Positions 29,571 through 36,067 of a stretch of DNA of 36,067 nucleotides are shown in pieces (position 1 is the first letter of the stretch; each line of letters starts with the position of its first letter). This DNA comes from Terriglobia bacterium (GTDB taxonomy: Bacteria; Acidobacteriota; Terriglobia; Terriglobales; Acidobacteriaceae). The notes under the pieces are model-generated. The model was not told the DNA's origin. It made no database searches and saw only the letters and a program-made list of their open reading frames with translations. The stretch spans positions 1 through 36,067 of the forward strand of contig JAIQFO010000051.1 of the NCBI GenBank assembly GCA_020073215.1, in the 5' to 3' direction. Made by a program: the position numbers and the translations under genes.

Positions 29571-32500
29571 GCGATTATTCAAACATTATCGGCAGCGTCG
29601 CGGGTGGGCAGCAGCAGTCCGCGCAACAGGGCGCGGTGTCCAACATCGATTCCGATCCCGAGGCTGCGGCCAACGCCATCTCCCTCGCACGCGCTAGCGG
29701 CGTCCCGGCCGAGGTGATCTACGCCAATCCAGATGCGTTTGAGCGGAATTACAAGAGCACGTTGGCGAGTTCTATTGTCCAGCGGAATCCTCATATTCAA
29801 AACTACATCAACTCCAACCCAATGGCTGCGAAGGTTTCCTCGGACGATTGGGGTAACCTTGACACAGTGTCCGAGCACGCTGCTCGGTTCGGCCAACCCT
29901 CTGCATTCTCCGCTGGGTGGGAGACGTTCAAACGCGAGATGTCCGGGCCGGTAGGCCGATGGATGTTCAAAGACACGGAGGATATGGAGAAGCAGCTGAA
30001 GGCCAGCCCAGAGCTTGGGGCGTTGATGGCGGTGCCGGCGATTATTGGCGCGCCGTTGGAAGGGGTTCTGCGAACTGGTGGATCAGTGATCGCTGGCATT
30101 GCCTCGGGCGCGAGGCAGTTGGCGTTGAACTACGGATACGACGAAAAGAGTGCGAATCAGCTGGAGGAGTTTCTCGGCGTTGCGCCGTTGGCCGCAGGGA
30201 TGGACTTTCGCTACGTGCCACCGGAATTGCAGAAGCTGGCGAAGGATGCGCAGCGGACCGCGACGAAGGTGAAGCCGTACATCGACGCTGGGATTGATCC
30301 GCCGTTTGGGCTCGATCCGAACACCGACAAGCTACACGTGGAGCAGTCGAAGATCGATCTCGACAACTTGAAAGAGGCCCTCGCCGCTGCGCAGAAATCC
30401 GCCACGCGTGAGCGGGACCCGGAACTATTCACCAACTTCATTCGCCAACACACCGACGCAACGATTGGGATCGCGAGTGAGAGCGTGAGGAAGCTCTATG
30501 GCGATACGGTTCCGATGCCAGATGATGGGCTTCTGGGCTTCATCCCAGGGATCGAAGACCAACTCATCGGCACCACCCACAATGGCGGAGATATTCGCGT
30601 GCCGCTGGCGGATTGGCTAGCGAAGGTGGACCCGGAGGTGGCGAAGGAGTTGCATGATAATATTAGGGTGCGAGGGAACGGGCTGACGCTGGAAGAGGCG
30701 AAAGAGGGGTTGAAGCTGGAAGCCAAGCCAGTGGTGGAAGAGCCAAAGCTGGAGGAAGGCCAACAGGTCGAGCCAGTTGATCCCAACCAAGTCCTGGTCG
30801 ACAACGTCCGCGCCTCCGCTGGCCTCGAGCCGCTGTCCGAACGGGTTGGCGATGTGGCTTCGGCGGCCGACGACGGCTTCGAGATCGCTCCAGGGATCAA
30901 GATCAAACCCAAGCTCACGCTCACTCAGAACGAACAGGCCCTGGTGGGCGAGGTCAACAAAGTCTTCGACAAAATGGCCCCAAGGCTCCTTGGCGATGTG
31001 CCGGGGCTACCGCCTGGGGTGAGGGATGTTGAATCGCTGAGCCTGGATGGAAAGAAGAACCTGGGGCTTTATGTCCAGCGGAAGGAGGCGCTGCCGTTTA
31101 TTCTCTGGACCCACGACACGCCCGACGCTGTGGGCACGGCAAGGCATGAGGTTATTCATCACCTTTACCAGAATGGTTTCTTCTCACGAGAAGAATGGTC
31201 GACGCTGAAAGACGCAGCGATGAGCGAGAATTGGATGCAGAAGTACAACATCCATACTCGCTACAAGGGTGCGAAGGGCGGATTGCTTTTGGAAGAATCG
31301 ATCGCGGAAGGTTTCCATAACTGGTTTCGGAAGAACTTCAACGAAGAGACTGGAAAGTGGGAGGAACCCAAAGGCCCAATCGACAAAATCATGATGAAGG
31401 TCGGTCGGCTGTACGTTGCGATCCGTGCAGCGATCCGAGATTACCTTGGCTACCAACCCGACTTCAACGATCTTTTCGACAAGGTGGAGAAGGGTGAGAT
31501 CGGCTCCCGGCGTGGGGTTGAGCCGTTACATCCAGCGGCGTATCGGAGTCCGATGGCGCAGCGGCCCGAGCAGCCAGAGCTTCCTGGTCTGACGCGGATC
31601 GAGGATCGAGAGATCTTCGAAAAGGCTTCCGCGATCGGGATGACCGTCAAACAATACAAACAGGTTCAGGATCTGATCGCCAAGCGCGACGCTGAGGACA
31701 CCGCGTTCGCCGCGAAGCAAAACGCCAAGCTCGCCGAGAAGCGGATGACGCTGGAGTGGAAGGATCAGGCGAAGGCGATTCGTCAGGAGATCGGGCCGGA
31801 CTTCCGCAACCGACCGGATATTCAAGCCGATCAGTTCCTTCGTGAGGGCGTGCTCTACGGTGAGAAGATCAAAGGCCGACCGAGGCTGGATTCGACGAAG
31901 CTAACCGACGAGCAGAAGGCGAAGTTGCCGAAGGACTATATGACCCCGGGAGGGATTCATCCCGACGACGCTGCGAGGCTGTTCGGCTACCCCGACACCA
32001 ACTCCCTGGTGTCCAGGGTCAGCGATCTCGTCGCCGCTCGGGGTGAGCTTGGGCCTCGTGAGCATTTGAACAAAATGATCGAAGCCGAAGTCGAGCGGCG
32101 GATGCAAGCGGAGCATGGGGATCTGGCGAAGAACATTTTGGAGGAGGCACAGGACCACGTCATTGGCCAAACCCAGTTTGACCTTCTCCACGAGCAGACC
32201 TTGGCAATGGCGACCCTTGCTGGGAAGGAGATGTCGCTGTCGAAAGCGGATGTTAAGGCGATGGTGAAGCAGCAGTTTGATCGGCTGCTGATGGATGGGC
32301 AGGCGGTGGAGACGCATCTTCGCGATTCGCTCAAGGCCGCCAACCTTGCCGAGCGGGCGTATGCGGAACAGGACTTCGCGGAAGCCTTCCGCCAACAGCA
32401 GAAGCAATATTACTCGATGCTGATGGCGAACGAAGCCAAGACCTTAGCGAAGGCGAAGAAGAAGTTCGATCGGAACATGAAGCTGATGTCCAGCCGCGAA

Positions 32501-34945
32501 GTGCCGAGCGTGCTGCAAGAGTACACGAACTTCGTGCACCAGATCATGTTGAAGATCGGCTACGGGGTTAAGCGCAGCGTGCAGGATATTCAGGAGCAGA
32601 TTGAGAAATCGGGGTTCAAAGATCTCGAGGATTTCTGGGACAAGAAAACCAACCCAGCGTTGCCTGATCCACGGGAGATGCCGATTGCCGAAGCCCTTAT
32701 GGATCCGAAGTATAAAAAGTCCGTGGATGCAATGACCGTTGGCGAATGGCGTGGGATCCACGAGTCGATCGTCACGATGATCCACAACGGCAGGGATGAG
32801 AAGAAGATCATCAAAGCCGGGGAGAAGGCGGATCTCGCGCAGGTGAAGAAAGACTTGATCGATCAGTTGAACACTTTGCCGGAGAAAGAGATTCGACTCA
32901 ACATCTCCACGGTGCAGAAGATCACGAAACCGTTTCGTGTCCTCGGCGCACGGTTGCTTCAGCTGGAGGCGTTGTTCAATCGCTGGGACCGAGGGGATCC
33001 GAAAGGGATTTTCAACTCCGTGTTCAGCTACCCAGCGTCGTCTGCGGGGAATGAGTACGCCAGCCTGACGCGGAAGTATTCAAAAGAGGTCCTTGGGCTG
33101 AAGAGGTTCGAAGTCGATCTCGACCGGCCGATCCCGAACGATCTGTTCATCGAACCCAACTCCATCGGCGCACCGGGCGGCGAATATCCAATGACCATGA
33201 CCCGGCGGAATCTCCGTGCGGTGATGTTGAACGTTGGGAACAAGAGCAATTTGGACAAGCTGGCGAGGGGATACAATGTCGATCCCAACGCGGTGATGCA
33301 ATGGATCCATCGCTACGCCGACAAGAACGATTGGGACTTTGCTCAGAGCGTTGGGGATATCTGGGGAAAGATCTTTGACGACGCGAGTAAGATGGTGGAG
33401 AGCCTCAGCGGCTTGCCGCCGGAGAAGCTGCCGCTGGAGAAGATTCAAACCAAGTTCGGGGAGTATGATGGATGGTATCACAAGATCGATTACGATCAGA
33501 GTCGACCGGGGACGAGCAAGGCGTTGATCGGCCGGAACCCAGAGGAACAGCAGAACTATGCGCGGGCAACCACCCCGCGTTCGTGGGAGAAACAACGTAC
33601 TGGATATGCCGCTCCTATCAGCCTACAGTTGGACAATTTGCCTCGACTTATGGGACAAGTGCTGCGGGATACAGCATTCCGTCCGTTTATCCACGAAGCG
33701 TCTAAGCTCTTCTATGACAAAGACTTTCGCATGGCGGTCAATCGCCAATATGGTGAGGAGTACACCAGCCTGCTGGTGCCTTATCTCCAAGACCTTGGCT
33801 CGACGCGGAATGTAAACACCCGACTCGGCGCAACGGTGGATAAGTGGATCGAGTTCTCAAGACAGAATGCGATCTCCACTCTCATCGGAATGAACATCCA
33901 CACCGTCTATAAGCATGGGTTCTCCGCAGCGGTGAACTCGTTGGCTGAGGTTGGGGTGGCGAACTTTGCGCGGGAGTTCAAGGGGCTGATGTCAGCGGAC
34001 CCGATCACGGGCCAGCGGAATTGGGACTTTGCGATGCAGAAGTCGGAAGAACTCCAGCGCCGGCATCAGCAATGGACCGATACGCTCGGCGGTGCGCATG
34101 AGGAAGCGATTGAGCAAGGCGGTGGGGCAGTTATGCAGGCGAGGTCGAAAGCGATTCGCTGGGGCGCTGCGCCGGTTGCGTTCTTCGATCTGTTGTCAGC
34201 GGTGCCAACGTTCTTGGCGGAGTATCGGACACAGATCGCCAACGGGGAAACCGAAGGCGTGGCGATCGACCTCGGCAACCGCGCTGTGCGCCGGGCCCAT
34301 GGATCCACAGCGATCACCTCTCGGCCTGAGGCAATGCGTGGTGGAGCCCTAGGCCGAACCCTCACGTCGCTCTATGGGTTCTTCAACCAGATGCTCCAAC
34401 GTCAATACGAGATTGGTTGGCGAGCCAAGGAAGCGATGGATGCGTTCGAGCGGAAGGATTACGAAGCGGGGCTGGAGCACATTCCCAAGATCGCGTTGTT
34501 GGTCACGTCCTCAGTGATCGCTCCAGCGGTTGTGGAGGAGATGGTCAGCGGACACTTCAACGAGAAGAAGGAAGGATGGATCGAGCGTGCTGGGAAGGCC
34601 GTGCTTGGGGAGCTAAGCTCCTCGCTGCCGGTGATCCGTGACGTGGTCCATGCATTGATCAATCGCCAAGACCCGTCGATTGGTTTGATCAACACTCCAT
34701 TCATCGAACTGAAGAAGCTTGGCGTGGATATTTCCAAAGGCGCTTCGGCGTTCAACTCCCAACACGCTGGCGATACCGTTAAGCATTTCACCACCGTGTT
34801 TGGTATGCTAACCGGCTTGGCCAACGCCGAGATGGGAAGGTTCCTCAAATTCGCAATCGATACCAAAACCGGCCACCAGCGCCCCAAGGGGCCGATGGAC
34901 TTATATCGTGGGGTGACAACGGGAACGATAAAGGAGCCTAAATGA
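29567..34945 (+). CDS. Giant internal virion (ejection) protein with HExxH metallopeptidase motif, 1792 aa
   Basis: This is the largest gene of the window and takes the T7 gp16 position (T7 gp16 is about 1,318 aa). Its start MSDYSNIIGSVAGGQQQSAQ is followed by a long helical protein. Residues about 505-600 contain a zinc-peptidase signature: TARHEVIHHLYQNG (H527, E528, H531) and downstream LLEESIAEGFHNWF, where E577 or E581 would be the third ligand, as in gluzincins. A hydrophobic helix near residue 1640 (KIALLVTSSVIAPAVVEEMV) could insert in the membrane. I see no transglycosylase motif. It resembles large polyvalent-type proteins injected with phage DNA; these often carry such peptidase domains. 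Confidence 0.82.
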   Translation: MSDYSNIIGSVAGGQQQSAQQGAVSNIDSDPEAAANAISLARASGVPAEVIYANPDAFERNYKSTLASSIVQRNPHIQNYINSNPMAAKVSSDDWGNLDTVSEHAARFGQPSAFSAGWETFKREMSGPVGRWMFKDTEDMEKQLKASPELGALMAVPAIIGAPLEGVLRTGGSVIAGIASGARQLALNYGYDEKSANQLEEFLGVAPLAAGMDFRYVPPELQKLAKDAQRTATKVKPYIDAGIDPPFGLDPNTDKLHVEQSKIDLDNLKEALAAAQKSATRERDPELFTNFIRQHTDATIGIASESVRKLYGDTVPMPDDGLLGFIPGIEDQLIGTTHNGGDIRVPLADWLAKVDPEVAKELHDNIRVRGNGLTLEEAKEGLKLEAKPVVEEPKLEEGQQVEPVDPNQVLVDNVRASAGLEPLSERVGDVASAADDGFEIAPGIKIKPKLTLTQNEQALVGEVNKVFDKMAPRLLGDVPGLPPGVRDVESLSLDGKKNLGLYVQRKEALPFILWTHDTPDAVGTARHEVIHHLYQNGFFSREEWSTLKDAAMSENWMQKYNIHTRYKGAKGGLLLEESIAEGFHNWFRKNFNEETGKWEEPKGPIDKIMMKVGRLYVAIRAAIRDYLGYQPDFNDLFDKVEKGEIGSRRGVEPLHPAAYRSPMAQRPEQPELPGLTRIEDREIFEKASAIGMTVKQYKQVQDLIAKRDAEDTAFAAKQNAKLAEKRMTLEWKDQAKAIRQEIGPDFRNRPDIQADQFLREGVLYGEKIKGRPRLDSTKLTDEQKAKLPKDYMTPGGIHPDDAARLFGYPDTNSLVSRVSDLVAARGELGPREHLNKMIEAEVERRMQAEHGDLAKNILEEAQDHVIGQTQFDLLHEQTLAMATLAGKEMSLSKADVKAMVKQQFDRLLMDGQAVETHLRDSLKAANLAERAYAEQDFAEAFRQQQKQYYSMLMANEAKTLAKAKKKFDRNMKLMSSREVPSVLQEYTNFVHQIMLKIGYGVKRSVQDIQEQIEKSGFKDLEDFWDKKTNPALPDPREMPIAEALMDPKYKKSVDAMTVGEWRGIHESIVTMIHNGRDEKKIIKAGEKADLAQVKKDLIDQLNTLPEKEIRLNISTVQKITKPFRVLGARLLQLEALFNRWDRGDPKGIFNSVFSYPASSAGNEYASLTRKYSKEVLGLKRFEVDLDRPIPNDLFIEPNSIGAPGGEYPMTMTRRNLRAVMLNVGNKSNLDKLARGYNVDPNAVMQWIHRYADKNDWDFAQSVGDIWGKIFDDASKMVESLSGLPPEKLPLEKIQTKFGEYDGWYHKIDYDQSRPGTSKALIGRNPEEQQNYARATTPRSWEKQRTGYAAPISLQLDNLPRLMGQVLRDTAFRPFIHEASKLFYDKDFRMAVNRQYGEEYTSLLVPYLQDLGSTRNVNTRLGATVDKWIEFSRQNAISTLIGMNIHTVYKHGFSAAVNSLAEVGVANFAREFKGLMSADPITGQRNWDFAMQKSEELQRRHQQWTDTLGGAHEEAIEQGGGAVMQARSKAIRWGAAPVAFFDLLSAVPTFLAEYRTQIANGETEGVAIDLGNRAVRRAHGSTAITSRPEAMRGGALGRTLTSLYGFFNQMLQRQYEIGWRAKEAMDAFERKDYEAGLEHIPKIALLVTSSVIAPAVVEEMVSGHFNEKKEGWIERAGKAVLGELSSSLPVIRDVVHALINRQDPSIGLINTPFIELKKLGVDISKGASAFNSQHAGDTVKHFTTVFGMLTGLANAEMGRFLKFAIDTKTGHQRPKGPMDLYRGVTTGTIKEPK

Positions 34946-35436
34946 CCACATGGCCACTTCAACGTGACTGTGATGCTTTCTACGGCAACCCTCGAGGGTC
35001 GAACGGATCTTACTCACCAGCGTGGGCGGCTGCGAACTTGACGCACGTTGCCTGCCCCTGGCAGATTCAGATTGGCGGGAAGACGGTGCCGTTCATCACG
35101 ATCCACCGCAAATGCGCTGAGAGCCTCACCGCGGTTCTCGGTGCGATCTGGGAAGCCTGTGGCAAGTCGCAAGATCAAATCAACAAACTCCACTACAACG
35201 TCTATGACGGATCGTTCAACTACCGTCCAATGCGCGCGAATCAGGCACTCTCCATGCACGCCTACGGATGCGCGATTGACTGGGACGCTGCGGAAAATCC
35301 GTTTCATGATCGAAAGCATTTGTTCACTTCGAGCTCGCTCTTGGTGGTGAAGTTCGAGGCTGAAGGTTGGGTCTGGGGAGGGGACTGGTCGTCGCCAGAC
35401 GCAATGCACGTGCAAGCGGCCAGGGTTCATAACTAG
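34942..35436 (+). CDS. Endolysin, peptidase M15 family
   Basis: The 164-aa product is a single M15_4 (VanY-like) domain: SMHAYGCAIDWDAAENP with zinc ligands H106 and D113, then EGWVWGGDWSSPDAMHVQAA with D153 and H156. It cleaves peptide stems or bridges of peptidoglycan to release progeny. It has no signal peptide, so it depends on a holin to reach the wall. A start overlapping the previous stop (ATGA) and a holin-like gene 10 nt downstream mark a lysis cassette. Confidence 0.88.
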   Translation: MTTWPLQRDCDAFYGNPRGSNGSYSPAWAAANLTHVACPWQIQIGGKTVPFITIHRKCAESLTAVLGAIWEACGKSQDQINKLHYNVYDGSFNYRPMRANQALSMHAYGCAIDWDAAENPFHDRKHLFTSSSLLVVKFEAEGWVWGGDWSSPDAMHVQAARVHN

Positions 35437-35445
35437 GAGGTTCAG

Positions 35446-35619
35446 ATGTTAACAGGACATGACAAAGCGATCGTTGCGTTGATCTTGGCAATCGCTGGCG
35501 CATCGGATTCGTTCGGGCTGACGCATTGGGGATTGCAGGAGGGAACGGTCACGGCCGTTGTCTCGGCGATCTCGCCGATCCTTGTGTGGATCGTGCCGAA
35601 CAAGGGAGCAGCGGCATGA
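35446..35619 (+). CDS. Holin-like small membrane protein, 57 aa
   Basis: TAGGAGG precedes ATG 35446. The product (MLTGHDKAIVALILAIAGAS and onward) has two hydrophobic stretches, residues about 7-20 and 36-51 (TVTAVVSAISPILVWIVP), separated by a polar segment with DSFGLTHWG, and a short basic tail. Small size, two possible membrane spans and position between endolysin and lipoprotein make it a good holin candidate. The family is not recognised with certainty. Confidence 0.65.
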   Translation: MLTGHDKAIVALILAIAGASDSFGLTHWGLQEGTVTAVVSAISPILVWIVPNKGAAA

Positions 35620-35981
35620 GGATCGTTGCAATAGTCCTGGCACTGGCGCTGGGCGCTTGTTCCACGGTGAAGAACCCAGCGTCGGTCGCTGGGGTCTACG
35701 ATGTCGACGCGTCGATCGGCGCTGTGGCTGCGGTGGTTAACCAATACCGCGACCTCTGCGTGAGGAAGGTGGCGTTGGTCTATCCCAAATGCCGAGAGGT
35801 TGTGCCGATTTTGCAGAACCAACTTCGAATCGCTCGGGGTCAGGTGCAGCAGGCGGTGAACTATATCCGAGCCAACCCCGGCGACACCGTTGGCCTCGGC
35901 CCGTTGGTGTCCCAAGCTCAGGCTTCGCTGACCCAGCTGCAAACTGACATTCGTGCCAACGGCGTACCAGGAGCAATGTGA
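35616..35981 (+). CDS. Small lipoprotein of the lysis region, 121 aa
   Basis: The start overlaps the holin stop (ATGA). The N-terminus MRIVAIVLALALGACST contains a lipobox (LGAC, C15) for lipid attachment after signal peptidase II cleavage. The mature part is helical (VPILQNQLRIARGQVQQAVN) with two further cysteines. Position suggests an outer-membrane spanin-type protein (Rz1 or u-spanin role), but the sequence is not proline-rich like Rz1 and has no second membrane span like a u-spanin, so this is tentative. Confidence 0.6.
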   Translation: MRIVAIVLALALGACSTVKNPASVAGVYDVDASIGAVAAVVNQYRDLCVRKVALVYPKCREVVPILQNQLRIARGQVQQAVNYIRANPGDTVGLGPLVSQAQASLTQLQTDIRANGVPGAM

Positions 35982-36067
35982 TGGACCCGGCAACCCTTAC
36001 GGCGATCGCGAACGTGATCAACGCTGCGGTGCAGATCGGCCCTAGCGTTATCAAAGGCGTGGAGGAC
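35981..36067 (+). CDS. Partial gene cut by the window end
   Basis: ATG 35981 overlaps the previous stop (TGATG) and has AGGAG 7 nt upstream, so it is a likely real start. The 29 visible residues (MDPATLTAIANVINAAVQIG and on to VIKGVED) predict a helix. Too short for assignment. Confidence 0.5.
   Translation, partial: MDPATLTAIANVINAAVQIGPSVIKGVED

Noticed and set aside
1..36067. CRISPR arrays, insertion sequences, integrase or attachment sites
   Set aside because: None of the repeats has CRISPR-like period and number, no transposase or integrase motif was seen, and no long terminal repeat is apparent at the window ends.

Overview
The window is a nearly gap-free stretch of a double-stranded DNA tailed phage (podovirus type, short tail). 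It carries the packaging, head, tail, DNA-ejection and lysis genes on the plus strand, and a block of small unknown genes on the minus strand at the left end. No integrase, repressor, replication gene, tRNA, rRNA, CRISPR array or insertion sequence is visible, so the lifestyle cannot be read from this window. High GC, and fibre-like proteins that start with Sec signal peptides and carry motifs I associate with prophages of Bradyrhizobium and its relatives, suggest an alphaproteobacterial (Hyphomicrobiales-like) host. That host call is inference.

Layout. (1) 53-3885, minus strand: ten small genes running leftward, none of known function, ending at a strong intrinsic terminator (53-83). At least five of them (up to seven) are preceded by an RNA hairpin about 14-27 nt before the start codon, and two share the same 13-bp leader. 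(2) 3886-4290: divergent control region with phased direct repeats, inverted repeats and a clear sigma70-type promoter overlapped by palindromes. (3) 4291-7118, plus strand: GIY-YIG nuclease, a 48-aa gene, small terminase, and a large terminase whose reading frame is cut by an in-frame TAA. (4) 7115-7719: four very small genes, the last a 26-aa membrane peptide. (5) 7719-12142: portal, Bbp19-like protein, putative scaffold, major capsid protein and Bbp16-like cement protein, in the order I recall for Bordetella phage BPP-1. (6) 12153-21830: an accessory and host-recognition block holding five proteins with Sec signal peptides, an O-antigen ligase/polymerase-like membrane protein, and a tail fibre with a glycine-rich tip. 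(7) 21834-23055: five small genes. (8) 23055-34945: T7-like tail tube proteins A and B, a gp13-like protein and three internal (ejection) proteins, one with an embedded M15 peptidase domain and one of 1,792 aa with an HExxH metallopeptidase motif. (9) 34942-36067: lysis cassette with an M15 endolysin, holin-like protein and lipoprotein, then a gene cut by the window end.

From 4291 to the right edge nearly every gene touches or overlaps the next (ATGA, TGATG, TAATG, TAGTG), and I saw no internal terminator. This suggests one long translationally coupled late transcript. The points most worth checking are the interrupted terminase, the O-antigen ligase-like gene inside a virion operon, the run of secreted fibre-like proteins around it, and the hairpin-led small-gene operon with its complex control region.
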